Positions 45,832 to 56,938 of a stretch of DNA of 64,000 bases are shown here, one piece after another. Below the pieces are notes generated by a model, which saw only the letters and a program-made list of their open reading frames with translations, made no database searches and had not been told where the DNA came from. Origin of the DNA: Quercus robur (Eukaryota; Streptophyta; Magnoliopsida; Fagales; Fagaceae); assembly GCF_932294415.1 (NCBI RefSeq), contig NC_065544.1:30360710-30424709 (forward strand), read 5' to 3'. Both the position numbers and the translations under genes were made by a program. Numbering within the stretch: position 1 is the first letter of the stretch; every line of letters starts with the position of its first letter.

Positions 45832-48800
45832 TGACGGGTCATCCACGTGTTTTGGGTGAGTATGCCTTGGCCAGTGGATCATGGTGGAGGGTGTAAATGG
45901 AGTCACCATCTAGTTTAGGTCTAAGAACCATAAATGTAGCGCCCTTTGTAGGAGGACTGATCTTTTACCAGAGCACGTATCCGAAGTTTAGGTATGAGGA
46001 TGAGAAGTTATTAGGCACCCAACCTCACCTGACCCGTAGGTCGGCTTCCACTCATTATGTTCCTAATATTAATCTTAATCTCATAAAGGCATATTTGACA
46101 TGTTATTCTAACCCACATACACACTAATATGCATCAAAAGTAAAAAATATGGCATAATCATCCTAAGCCTAAACATTCATCCATCATGGCATTAAGAAAG
46201 CCTATCCAAGGGCAGAAACATCATAAGGCAAAATAAAATGAACACATTTTAACATCCAAACATCAAAGCCACGGTATTCAACCAAGCATATTCAAGTCAT
46301 CCATCACATCATGCTTATCATACAAATCCAATGCATGTTAAATGTGAATGCATGACTTACCTTACTTACCTTACCACATCACAACACCCATACATTAATG
46401 TGTGATCATATTCATATGCATGTTCATGGTATTCAAACGAGTTAATACCCTACTAAGCATAAAAGGAATAAAACAAAACAAAACAAAACAAGTTAAAAAA
46501 TAAAAATAAAAGGACTCAATGACAGACAAAACGGGTTAAATAGAGGCTAAAACATGTGAACAAAATAAAAGGAAAACAAGTAGGAGCATGATTAGGGTTT
46601 CTAGACAGAGATATGCATGCACATATATAGGACATGCGTATGCAGCCCAGTAGTATACGTACGCATATCATGAGTATGCGTGCGCATGCATAAGGCATGC
46701 GTACTCATACACACCTAGAACACAGAAACTAGAAGGTATAGAACAGAAACTCAGAAAACGAGAATTTAACAACCTAACATACTTTAAACACAAACAAAGA
46801 GTAAACCTAGGCTAAACAAACATATTATAAACACATGAACACATAAAAATGTAAAGAAACAAAGAAAATCAAAGGAAAGCAAAGAACCAAAGTTAGAAAC
46901 TTTACCTTAACACTAGAACTCTCCAGAGCTTGATTTTGACCATTCCCCTTGTGGGCGCAACACGTGGTTTGAGGAGTATGTCTCGACCGAGTGGACTGGA
47001 GCGGAGAAAAGGAGTCGCCACCTAGTTTTATGGTTTAGGAACCATATATATAGCACCCTCAAGTGGAAGGACTAATCTTACTACCAGAGTATGGGTTCAG
47101 AGTTTAAGTACAAGTTTGGGAAGGTGTTAGGCATCCAAAACCACCCAACCCGTGGGTCGGCTTTTACTCATTGTGTCTTACGTCTTAATCACATTAAAGG
47201 CATGTTCAATATTGCATCTTAAACTCACACACACACTAGCATACATCTAAGCATACAACATGGCATTTCATCCAAAACCCTAACATACATCTATCATGCT
47301 TCTCATACCATTACAAACCCTAACATACATCTATCATGGTAATCATCTCATCTCATCCAATAATAGAAACATGTACATATGAAATCAAGGCAGAAAACAT
47401 GAGCAACCATCAAACATATTTTCATATTCGAGACATGGTATATAAACTTGCATATGCGTGTTCATCAAAGGAAGATAAAGCCCCTATAACAAACAAATGC
47501 ATGTTCTTGGGAATGCATGACTTACCTTGCTGCAACTCAGTACCTTTGCATCAATGGATGGCCATGTGAATGCATGTTCATGGCATTAAAGTAAGAAATA
47601 AAAAAGAAACCCTAATCTAGCATGTTAGAGGTAAACAAGTAATTAAATAGAGGAGCAAAAACTTAAAAAACATAAAAAGGAACCAAACAGAGGCATATGA
47701 TGTAAAAGAAACAAAGAAACAAAAGTAGAAAACTCAGATTAGGGTTTTTGGGCAAGAGTATGCGTGTGTATACATAGGGCTGCGTACGCAGACCAATTGT
47801 ATGTGTACGCATACTACGAGTCTGCGTGCGCATACAAAATTATGCATATCCATACACGCCTAATAAACCCCAACCCAAAAACTCAGAAACACATAAAGCA
47901 AAGCAGTACTTAAAACAATAAATCTAGCAGCCTAACATGCTTTTCAACACACAAACTACTAAACCCTAGGCTAAAAAAACATATCTAAATACAAACAAAG
48001 CTAGGAAACAAGATAAAAAACAAGATTAAAGCAAAAATGAAAGAAAAGAGTTTAGAATTCAATACCTCAAAACAAAAGCTCTTAGGCTTGATTTTGACTG
48101 TTCACCTTAGTCAAATCTATTCACAATCAAACAAATTAGTGATTAGTAATTTTAAAACTCAAAGATCAAGGCCAGAAAAGGCCGCAATTAGAAAATATTG
48201 ACTTGAGAATGTTTTATGAAAAACTCCCTCTTTGATTCACTATTTCTAGTAATCTTATGTTCTCTCTTAAGATTTTCTATGTGTGTTTAAAATATACCAT
48301 GTAAGGCTTTATATAGTTGAAAAATGGGAGTTTGGAATGACTCCCAAACGATGTGGGATTCATTCCAAACCTTAACTTTAATGCAAAAACCTTGTCTTTC
48401 ATAGGTTTCTGGAACCCTGGCTGTGTGCACAAGTCCGTGCTTGCATACATATGCATCAAACCTGCGTACGTAGGTCCTTGCCTACGAACACAGGACGAGG
48501 GTTCCCTTGGCCTTTATTTTCCAAAATTAGATTTAACATTTCTCAAGTCAATTTAGAATCTGATTGGCCAACCTTGGGCCTTAGAATTTTAGCATAATTA
48601 GGGAACAAAGGCTTGAGTTGTAATGGGTACAAAATGTGGTGTCTACATCCTTCAGCTAATCTAGTCATAACCAATTCAAAATAAGTTAGTAAGCTTTAGA
48701 ACTCAAAGATCAAGACCAAAAAAGGTCACAATCAAACAAAACTTGACTTAAGGATGTTTTGTGAAAAACTCTTTATTTAATTCACTATTTTCTAGTGAGT

Positions 48801-49248
48801 CTTATGTGTTTTACCATTGGAATTCGTCCTTCTTGAAAAAGTACATTTTATAGCTTTATATAGTCCAAAAATAGGGGTTTGGGGTGGCTCCTAGATAATG
48901 TGGGATTCGTTTCAAACCTAGTTTAAATGCAAAAAACTTGTCTTAAATAGCTTCTAGAACCCTAGCATGTGCTCGCATGTATGTGTATGCGTATATATGC
49001 ATGAAGCATACGTACGTATACGCGTGTATACATACGCACGCCCTAAGGTTTCTGAAACCTTTTTCTTTTTCTTTTTTTTTTCCAAAAAATAGTTTATTTA
49101 GTCCAAAAATAAGTTATATTTTTCACAAGCACTTTCTTCAAATCAATTTTCATCTGATTGGCTCTAAACCAACCTTAGGCTTTAGAATTCTAACATCATT
49201 GGCGAACGGGGGCCAAAGTTGTAAAGGGTACAAAATGCGGTGTTTACA
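45832..49248 (-). mobile_element. Second Tat-family 3' LTR, interrupted by a solo LTR of the same family
   Basis: It runs 45832-46949 and 48648-49248 around the insert at 46950-48647; with the insert removed it is about 1.72 kb, like the LTR at 27958-29701. On the minus strand it starts TGTAAACACCGCATTTTG at 49248, next to the polypurine tract AAAAGAGGGGCATT. Shared text includes AGGACTGATCT and CCACTCATTATG (CCACTCATTGTG in the first copy). Purine-pyrimidine alternating blocks lie at 46610-46710 and 48965-49040. Confidence 0.75.
46950..48647 (-). mobile_element. Solo Tat-family LTR nested in another LTR of the family
   Basis: It starts TGTGGGCGCAACACGTGG and ends GGTGTCTACA on the + strand, 1698 bp. 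The host LTR text (CCATTCCCCT, then TCAGCTAATC) continues across the insert. The flanks, CCCCT and TCCTT, match only in part, so the target duplication is imperfect. On the minus strand near its end it reads TAGGTGGCGACTCC, a Tat/Ogre primer-like sequence. Alternating blocks lie at 47755-47865 and 48420-48500. Confidence 0.75.
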
Positions 49249-49862
49249 AATGCCCCTCTTTTGATTTGTGAGCTCCGCTAACAGAATCAAAATAATAAGA
49301 GACAAAAAATTTTGTTTCATCGTATGGCTTGGGCCCAATCCACACACACGACAAACAACATGTATACATTGTGTGGGGTGCAACTCTGCAGAGTTGTATG
49401 AGATCCGTATGTTCGAAGTCCTATAGGTGTTACTCGAGAAATGAGCAATGACAAGTTCACCATTCAAGAACCTAGTTTGCTAACTGGAACCAAAAGGCGA
49501 GTGACTCAATATCCTAGAGTCACTAAAAAAGAAAAACAAACATAGTCAACGACCTCAACCATCAACCAAACAAACAAGGTGCTTTTACGAGATAAAAAGA
49601 TACATATATGTGCCTACATATTCAACTCCCATAGGATATATGCACAAGTATGGTGATGATCTTGAATGGAAAGCTCACTCGAGGGGCTTCCCAACATGCA
49701 TGAGGGTTTACTTGATGATTTTGACTCACAAGGGAGTTTTTCTGAGTAGCTTTTGAATTATGAGAAAGTCTCTAACAATGTAGGATCCATTGGGGAAGAT
49801 CCTTCCTTTATGACTCACTGGAGAGTTTATATCGATTCCAACTTAGGAAGGAGTTTCATTGG
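49249..49862 (-). mobile_element. Internal remnant of the second Tat element
   Basis: It is homologous to 29702-30560: the polypurine tract, GTGGGGTGCAACTCTGCAG, GACTCAATATCCTAGAGTC, and the reiterated ACTCACAAGGGAG / TCCATTGGGGA phrases. It stops at 49862, where a different repeat starts with TGTTGGGGGCC. Its accessory genes and pol are not present. Confidence 0.7.
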
Positions 49863-50436
49863 TGTTGGGGGCCACTTTTGTGTGTAGCCATGTGTCTTTT
49901 GTTGGAGATGTGACTTTACTAAACCTGGATTTGTTTTGGGGAGTTCATTCTGGAACTCAACATTGGGCTGCATAAACCAATGGCTTCCAATGCAATTTTA
50001 AGCCTACAAAATAGATAAAGCCCAAAGTCTAAGAATTGTGATAATGGTTAAAATAAATAAATAAATAATATGTTTAGCATAATAGCTTTGATTAAATGAC
50101 GAGTTGAATATCATAATTATGTATATTAAGTTATGTCCAATATTAAAGAATAATTAATTAAGTGTTATATGTCCAATAATGGGATGTCCAAAATAGTCTG
50201 TATTTAGTTGTGGTTTATGACCCGTGTTCAACATAATAAGGTATGTCTAGCTATGGTCTATGTCCAAATAATGTATGGTCAAGTAGTTTATGTCCAGCTG
50301 TGGTTCATGTAGTATATGTTCAGCGATGATTTATATCTGAATAATATATGTCCAGCGGTGGTTCATGTCCAAATAATATATGCGTCCAGTAGTGAGATGG
50401 ATTCAATTTATAAATACATATGTTTATTATTGAAGC
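49863..50436. repeat. Unclassified repeat with GTCCAG phrases, left part
   Basis: It begins TGTTGGGGGCCAC, which could be an LTR start. From 50150 it reiterates TATGTCCAGCGGTGG and TTCATGTCCAAATAATATA at irregular intervals. The repeat continues at 53521 after the inserted element at 50442-53515. The other end is not identified. Confidence 0.45.
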
Positions 50437-50441
50437 ATTAG

Positions 50442-50855
50442 TTACGCAGAACAACCAGAACAAAACTGAAATAACAATAAAATAAAGGGATATAACCTAG
50501 GAGTCAGCACCTAGGCCTTACTTGGAGTCAGCATCAAGCGGGGAAACCACTAGGAGTAAGCACCTAGGATAGACCTAGAGTCAACACCAGACCAAAGAAA
50601 GACCAAAAGACCATTTTTTCATTCATCAAAATATCAACTATCTCTCAAAGAGTACAATAGGTTGCTTATAAAGGATTGCTAAACCCTAATTCTAATTGGC
50701 TAGGAAACCCTAATTGTTTTATTATAAAAATAACCTTACTTCTAAATTAAAATACTAAAAGCTCAATAAACTAATAGGACCTAAAACATAAAAATACAAT
50801 TGACTTGCAAACATAAATAATACTAAATAATAATCTTCTTGCGTCTCTCGCATCA
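50442..50855 (-). repeat. LTR1, the 3' LTR of the gag-only element
   Basis: On the minus strand it starts TGATGCGAGAGACGC and ends CTGCGTAA. The purine run CCAAAGAAGAA stands directly before it on the minus strand. Inside it repeats GGAGTCAGCACC-like phrases four times. Confidence 0.85.
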
Positions 50856-50884
50856 TTCTTCTTTGGTTGGAGAAAACTCGACCT

Positions 50885-51451
50885 CTAGTTCGAGAAAACT
50901 CGACCTCTAGTTCTAAAGCATTGAAGGATTAGGATGCTAACAAGTAACACTTGCTTCAAGTATGGAATCACCATAAGGAGCATAGAGAAAAGAAAAATAT
51001 TGAATTCCACCATGTCAAACTCTTCTGGAATAACAAAATCAATGTGTGGAATCAACGTAATCTTATCTTGAACAATTGGAAGTACTATGTTATTCACTTT
51101 CTCCACTTTAGCAAACTGTTTGTCTTCATGCACCATGGAAGGCTGATCAAAAGCAGATTCATTAGCTTCTAATATCACATCATGTGCACCCTCTAACATA
51201 ATACTCTCTTTAGGCACCATCTCTTCACCTTGCTGCTCTTCAATAAATTCATTTCCTTGCACACATGTTAAAGCAACACTTGTTGAGGCATGTACGTCTG
51301 TGTCAACATTAGGCTTTGGTGTTGCTGGAGGATTCTCGACGACCAAGATATCATCATTAATGTTGTCTTCTATTGGGGCAGCAATAAGTTCATTGTGATC
51401 TAGTATTCTTGGTTTCCCAATTGAATTGGTTTGAGTCTTCTTTTGCTTCAT
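50885..51451 (-). CDS. Unassigned acidic ORF downstream of gag
   Basis: 188 codons, open from MKQKKTQTNS to a stop near the 3' LTR. It is rich in Glu, Asp, Val and Pro in the middle (ENPPATPKPN, EEQQGEEMVPKES) and hydrophobic at the C-terminus (FSMLLMVIPYLKQVLLVSIL). No zinc knuckle, protease or RT motif is visible. It may be the distal part of gag or a spacer. A 21-bp direct repeat (GAGAAAACTCGACCTCTAG twice) lies at its 3' end, 50871-50910. Host status: element gene, unlikely to be a cellular gene. Confidence 0.4.
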   Translation of the reverse strand: MKQKKTQTNSIGKPRILDHNELIAAPIEDNINDDILVVENPPATPKPNVDTDVHASTSVALTCVQGNEFIEEQQGEEMVPKESIMLEGAHDVILEANESAFDQPSMVHEDKQFAKVEKVNNIVLPIVQDKITLIPHIDFVIPEEFDMVEFNIFLFSMLLMVIPYLKQVLLVSILILQCFRTRGRVFSN

Positions 51452-51547
51452 CTGAGCAATCCTGTCTTAAACATCTTTCATGAGCTTTACAGATAATTCC
51501 TTTAATTCCTTGGTAGATAATTCCTTGATAGATTGTTCAAAAGTGCG

Positions 51548-51910
51548 CTAAGGACATGAAATGGGATGAGGATGAGGATTCATCGTATTTGCTTCAACTT
51601 GAAAAGTACCACACTGAGATTGTGGTAGATACTTAGCTCGATAGTATGGTGACAAATACTCATCACAAAGCCTTTCTTTCATATCTTCCCACACACTAAT
51701 GGCAGGTTCATACTGTAGATAGCGGAAATATTCAAGATTCTCCCAAAACCTTTGTGCTTTACCTCTTAACTTCAACTTGACATACCTAACCTTTTTGTTA
51801 TCTGCAAAATTTGCTTGCTCAAAGAATTGCTCCATCCCATTCATCCAATTGACAAAATCTTGTGGATTAGTTTTACAACCATCAAAATAAGGTGCTTCTA
51901 ATATTACCAT
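51548..51910 (-). CDS. Retrotransposon gag, Ty3/gypsy type (partial)
   Basis: 120 codons: YFDGCKTNPQDFVNWMNGME, VRYVKLKLRGKAQRFWENLE and ISVWEDMKERLCDEYL are in the order of the Retrotrans_gag domain of Ty3/gypsy capsids. It starts ATG (MVILEAP) and stops at PISCP; the reading frame ahead of it in the leader is closed. The C-terminal zinc knuckle is absent. A gag of about 300 residues is usual, so it is truncated. Gag would assemble particles that package the element's RNA. Confidence 0.75.
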   Translation of the reverse strand: MVILEAPYFDGCKTNPQDFVNWMNGMEQFFEQANFADNKKVRYVKLKLRGKAQRFWENLEYFRYLQYEPAISVWEDMKERLCDEYLSPYYRAKYLPQSQCGTFQVEANTMNPHPHPISCP

Positions 51911-52639
51911 GATTCGCTAAAATAGTGCTTCAACAAATAGTTGCTGTGATTTTCACTGAACAAATCGTTGGAATGGGCTTCTAAGACTGTTCTCCCAAAT
52001 AGTTGCTGGGATTGGGCTTGTTGACAGGTTTGGATTTCGTGCTCTTCTTTCTCTTCTTTTTTTGGGATAGTGGATGAGCACTCACTTAAAGGCTTGGGTT
52101 TAAAATTTGACTTGGGTTGGTTTGTTGGTCTGTGTAGTTTAATTGGACTAGGTCAAGGAATATTAAAATCCAAAAGGCTTCCTAATTGGGTGGGTCAAAA
52201 AACAAGAGGGGGAACTTGATTAACAAATGGGTCAGATGAGGGTTTTCAAAGACTAAAGGGTACTTGAGTTAAAAAGAAAAAAAACTGGGTTAGGCATTAC
52301 CTTTAAGATTGGATAGATGCAGGTTTGGCATTGTAGAACCAGTGGCGTGCGAGGTTGAGGCTTTCGATGGTGTTGTGGTTGTGGTGGCTATCCCTTCTGG
52401 CAGCTTGTGATGGCTATGGGTAGCAGCTTTGGAACGACGGGGTGAGATCAGTATTAATGAATTCTTGCGGTACTGTTTTGGTGGAGTGGGTTATGGGTTT
52501 TCTAGATCTGGTTTCCTTTATGGTGGTTGGCTTTTGTGTGGGTATTATGGTTTGATGGGATGAGAAAGATAGCAATGAAAGTAATTTTTTTTTTAGGTGA
52601 TATTTTCTGGTTCTTTCCTGCGATGATGCTTCAACAAAT
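51911..52639 (-). other. Leader of the gag-only element
   Basis: Noncoding region between the primer site and gag on the minus strand. It has a T-run at 52585-52594 and no recognised domain. Confidence 0.5.
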
Positions 52640-52663
52640 CGGTGTTTGCTCTGATACCAAAAC
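52640..52663 (-). promoter_or_regulatory. tRNA-iMet primer-binding site
   Basis: On the minus strand GTTTTGGTATCAGAGCAAAC follows LTR2. TGGTATCAGAGC is the complement of the 3' end of plant initiator tRNA-Met. Confidence 0.85.
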
Positions 52664-53081
52664 TAACGTAGGACAACTAAAACAAAACTGAAACAACAAT
52701 AAAATAAAGGGATATGACTTAGGAATCATCACCAAGCAGGGAAACCACTGGGAGTCAGCACCTAGGGTAGACCTAGAGTCAGCATAAGACCAAAGAAATA
52801 CCAAACGGCCATTTTTTCATTCATCAAAATATCAACTATTTTTTCATTCATCAAAATATCAACTATCTTCTCAAGGAGTACAATAGGTTGCTTATAAAGG
52901 ATTGCTAAACCCTAGTTCTAATTGGTTAGGAAACCCTAATTGCCTTATTACAAAATTAACCTTGCTTCCAAATTAAAATACTAATAGCCCACTGAACTAA
53001 TAGGACCTAAAACATAAAAATACAATTGACTTACAAACATAAATAATACTAAATAATAATCTTCTTGCATCTCCCGCATCA
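52664..53081 (-). repeat. LTR2, the 5' LTR of the gag-bearing part
   Basis: Same unit as LTR1 and LTR3, with private changes: a 27-bp tandem duplication at 52811-52864 and a deletion of about 24 bp near 52715. These make it distinct from both neighbours. Confidence 0.85.
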
Positions 53082-53101
53082 TTTTCCTCTGATACCAAAA
53101 C
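53082..53101 (-). promoter_or_regulatory. Second primer-binding site between LTR2 and LTR3
   Basis: On the minus strand GTTTTGGTATCAGAGGAAAA joins LTR3 to LTR2. Only the primer site is left of the internal region here. Confidence 0.8.
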
Positions 53102-53515
53102 TGTCGCAGGACAACTAGAACAAAACTGAAACATCAATAAAATAAAGGGATATAACCTAGAAGTCAGCACCTAGACCTTACTTGGAGTTAACACCAAGCG
53201 GGGAAACCACTAGAAGTCAACACCTAGGGTAGACCTGGAGTCAGCACCGGACCAAAGAAAGACCAAATGACCATTTTTTCATTCATCAAAATATCAAATA
53301 TCTCTCAAGGAGTACAATAGGTTGCTTATAAAGGATTGGTAAACCCTAATTCTAATTGGCTAGGAAACCCTAATTGCCTTATTACAAAAATAACCTTACT
53401 TCTAAATTAAAATACTAAAAGCCTAATAAACTAATAGGACCTAAAATATAAAAATACAATTGACTTGCAAACATAAATAATACCAAATAATAATCTTCTT
53501 GCGTCTCCCACATCA
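53102..53515 (-). repeat. LTR3, outermost LTR
   Basis: On the minus strand it starts TGATGTGGGAGACGC and ends CTGCGACA. Its outer end carries the right ATTAG copy. Confidence 0.85.
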
Positions 53516-53520
53516 ATTAG

Positions 53521-54249
53521 TGAATGCATGTTTATTAAATAGTGAGATAAAATTATAGTAGTTTGAATCCAGCGGTACAATAATGATGAGTTAACGTATA
53601 CTTAACAATGTAATCTTGAAGGTAGTGAAACATTGACTTATCTTGTATGTTTCTGACTCCAGCCGTATAACATCACTTTATACGATTTGCGGCTCCAGCT
53701 TTATAGCATTAGCGAGCTGATAACATTTTAGCAACATAATAACATAAGTCCAATAGTACAATGATAATGAAGTAAAATATATTCAATAATGTAAATTCAA
53801 AGATAAAGACATAATGACTTATCTTTATGTGGTTTGTGGCTCCAACCATTTAACATCAGTGAACTTATAACATTTCAGCAACATAATAAAATGAGTCCAG
53901 TGGTACAGTATGATATTATGAGTCCTTTCATGGTGACTTCATGATTGAAGGGGAAAAATGGGTTCAACTAGAGGGAGAGAGAATATGTCCAACCGTGTGC
54001 ATAAATTGGTTAAGTTCATCCCCTTTATCATGCACTTAAATGATTTTCTCTATGTAATACTCTTTTAGTTTTTAGTCAAATATGAGTGATATTGCCTTCC
54101 ATAAGAAGGGCTTTTAGTATTATAAGTTTGTGTCTTTCATAAGAAGGGCTTTTAACATTATAATTATATGCCTTCCATGAGAAAGGCTTTGTAACATGTT
54201 CTTGGAAGAGTGTTTGATATCTTTTAAGATATATGGAGGTGGTAAGAAA

Positions 54250-54280
<31 letters not shown>

Positions 54281-54295
54281 TTTGTGAGATGTGGA
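53521..54295. repeat. Unclassified repeat with GTCCAG phrases, right part
   Basis: It continues 49863-50436. It repeats TAACATCA, GTCCAATAGTACAATGAT and TTATCTT...GGCTCCA phrases about three times (53570-53930). It ends near a TA microsatellite at 54250-54271 and a T-run. No gene. Confidence 0.45.
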
Positions 54296-54303
54296 GCTAC
54301 TGC

Positions 54304-55077
54304 TAAGGGTGTCCAACAAAACTGCAGACCCGACCCACTCGGCCAAACCGACCGCCATCCGACCCGACGACCTAGCGGTCGGCGAAGGGTCCCAACCATC
54401 TCAAACTGATTCTAGCGGGTCAAGTGGCGAGTCTTCCCTTCTAAAACTCGATCCACCCGACCCGATTGTGATATATAACCCAGCACTTAACAAATCTCAG
54501 TTCACCGTTCAATTATCTAAGTCCACTCGGTCTCTCTCACTCTTTCACTCTCTCGATCTCTCAACAGCCAACTTGCTCCACCCATCTTTAGAACTTTAGA
54601 TCTTTGAACCATCGAACTTTAGATCTTCGAACCTCCACCGATTTGCGATTCTCCTCGATCTGTGATTCTCCTCCATCGCACCATCGCCGATCTGAAATAA
54701 TCTCTCTTTAGCTTGATTTTCAGTCATTTTGTCTCTTTATTTCTTTGTTTCAGTCTCTTGCATGTTCAGATTTGCTATCAGTTCTCTTATCTATGTTTGT
54801 GTTCTTCAGATTTGTGGGCTACTGGTATTTGGGTTTGTAGATTTGTTCTTCAGTGTAGATTTGTTCTTTCAGATTTGTGGAATTTATTTCAAGTTTGTTC
54901 TTTGATTTTTGTCTTTCGATCGGAGTCGGATCTGACTGCTATCCGCGCGAGCCCGATCCGACTCGACCCGTGATTTTTCACAGTCGGCGGCGGGTCCGCT
55001 GTCCAACCACCTAACAAGATCGGGTCAGTTCCAAGTTGAGCCCAAACCCAGACCGACCCGACTCGTGGACACCCCTA
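54304..55077. mobile_element. hAT-type non-autonomous element with 8-bp duplication
   Basis: Ends TAAGGGTGTCCA and TGGACACCCCTA are inverted repeats. Flanks GCTACTGC (54296-54303) and GCTACTGT (55078-55085) match at 7 of 8. Subterminal GACCCGACCC and CGACCCGAC phrases repeat at both ends, which is usual in hAT elements with GGGTCGGGT ends. 774 bp. ORFs inside (for example 54291-54599) are incidental. Confidence 0.8.
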
Positions 55078-55085
55078 GCTACTGT

Positions 55086-55961
55086 AGCTTCTGCTAGAGT
55101 TGATGCTGGTGCTACTGGTGTTTTACTGGATATATTTCCTTTCTTGAAAATCTAGAATCAGTCCATGATTTCCTTCCCGCAAGACACTCGCGAAACATTC
55201 TGTTTTGCCAGATTGTCCTATCTGATAAACACTTTCTGTACCCACACTATATATACTCATATTACCCATAGATGTTGAGGAGTGCTTTAGAGAGAAAACC
55301 CTAACCACAAACCTTGATAGTTAGAGATTGTTATACCCACATTTCTCTACACAATTACTTGTGGATTTTCCTTAACTCTTACCTCTCCATTTCCATACCA
55401 TTGAGAGGTTGATAGCCCAAACACTTACCACACCCTTTCAGAGTGTTCAGCGAGGTTTTGGTGCTACTGGGAAGCATTGAAAGAAGTCAAGGATGGCGGA
55501 TGTAACATGGAGCTTGTTGCGGGATCCGGAAAACTAGATAAGGCACGATTCCGAGAAGCCTTGTTGGAGTAGGAGCTTGAAGGGCTTAAGTATATCGGGT
55601 AGATTAGGCTTGGAGGGTCTCTTGCTAACCCATGTATCCCAAATGATTGTCTAGTGGATCGATTATCGCTTGGAGGGCGGCGGAGAGGTTTTTCGTCGAG
55701 TTCTTCGATTTCCTCTTCGATAACACATCGGTGTGTTATCTTGTGTTTGCATTCTCTCTTCCCTTACTCTTGTATTTTACTTTTAATGCTTATTGTTCAT
55801 GCTTATGTACTAGAGTAGTTTTATCGATTTATTGCACTTCATTTACTCTTGTTCCGCACTTAGATAAGTTAGAGTAAAAGCAATCTAGCCGTAATCTTTG
55901 ATTGGGGATCTAAACAAGCTCATGTATTTTCACACATTTTCGAGCATTCACATACCCTTTC
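55086..55961 (+). mobile_element. LTR-like fragment related to 26386-27420
   Basis: Contains the family text GGGTAGATTAGGCTTGGAGG, GGCGGCGGAGAGGTTTTTCG and CTTCGATAACACATCG in + orientation. TATATATACTC near 55248 could be its TATA box. It is cut on the right by the copia LTR at 55962. No coding domains. Confidence 0.55.
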
Positions 55962-56869
55962 TGTTAAGGACATATTTGATGTAATTGGCTAATCTTTTGA
56001 TAAAATGCACTTTACTTGTAATTGGGTAGATCTAGGTTGGGTTTAGTACTTCAAGGAACAAGTGTTCAAGTTTAGTATTGAAGCCATGCAAATCTGATCA
56101 AGAAATAAGTGAAGATTGTGCTGCTCATTAAATCTCGGCAGAATCCTTTCTATCGAGAATTGCTACTGAAGTTTGACAGAAGCTTGACACAAGCTGTATC
56201 TGTCGAGAATTACAAAATCAAGTTTTCCAAATCTAATTACACGCATATCCATGAGTATTTGTTTAGGGTTTCTTTTCTCACAACCTTAGACATATATAAG
56301 GATTATTTTAGAACCGTCACATGGATGCAAGGTAATGCAAAGTGATAATACATGCATATTGTGACCGGAGATAGAAATTACTCAAGTTCATCATATTCTC
56401 AATAGAAGTTCTTGCGTCTTTACGACAAGGGTTTTGTGACCAAGGAGCCATGATCTTCATTGTTGGATGAACTGAAGAATTTTGCAGCCAACATCTTCCT
56501 CAAGTTAGTGTGTTAGTCATGTACTGGGATCCGTGCATCATTGGTTAGTCACGTACTAGGATTTGTGCATTGAACAGAGAGATTGCCACTACAATACAAG
56601 TCCAATTCGGTATTGAGGTAAGGGTTTAACTATAGGTTGGTGTTGGGTACTGGGATTCCTTTTACTTGTAACCACTTGTGATTGATAATAGTGGGTTTTT
56701 GGGAGTGGTGACCTTAAATTCACCTAGTGGGGTTTTGCCTCGGTGCTTTCCCCTATTCGTAAACAAATTATCTGTGTCAAATTTATTTTCTGCTACATTT
56801 AACTTAGTTGGTGATTTGTTTGTACTACCATGCTTTTGCCAAAGGGGTCAATACAATTTTGGCCTATCA
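55962..56869 (+). repeat. 5' LTR of the Sirevirus-like copia element
   Basis: Starts TGTTAAGGACATATTTG, ends TTTTGGCCTATCA, 908 bp. TATATAAGG near 56290 is the likely TATA box. A primer site follows at once. Related LTRs lie at 15666-16795 (reverse) and 35780-36792. It is shorter than both, with gaps in the TATCGAG-rich part. Confidence 0.85.
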
Positions 56870-56884
56870 AGTGGTATCTGAGCG
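56870..56884 (+). promoter_or_regulatory. tRNA-iMet primer-binding site
   Basis: AGTGGTATCTGAGCG follows the 5' LTR; it differs from TGGTATCAGAGC by one base. This primer is usual for copia elements. Confidence 0.8.
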
Positions 56885-56938
56885 AGCACACTCTGATTAG
56901 GTTTAATCTTTGTTATGTGATCTATTGACCCCTATTGT

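Larger units (their letters stand above)
50442..53515 (-). mobile_element. Gag-only LTR retrotransposon (TR-GAG-like) with three LTRs
   Basis: The whole block is flanked by ATTAG at 50437-50441 and 53516-53520. It holds three LTRs of about 415 bp, two primer sites for initiator tRNA-Met, one gag-type ORF and one unassigned ORF, and no pol domain. In transcription order (minus strand): LTR3, primer site, LTR2, primer site, leader, gag, second ORF, LTR1. This could not transpose without enzymes from another element; short LTR elements with gag only are known as TR-GAG. Confidence 0.8.

Noticed and set aside
54291-54599. 102-codon + strand ORF across the end of the hAT-type element
   Set aside because: It starts in the target duplication and runs through the terminal repeat, so it is incidental.
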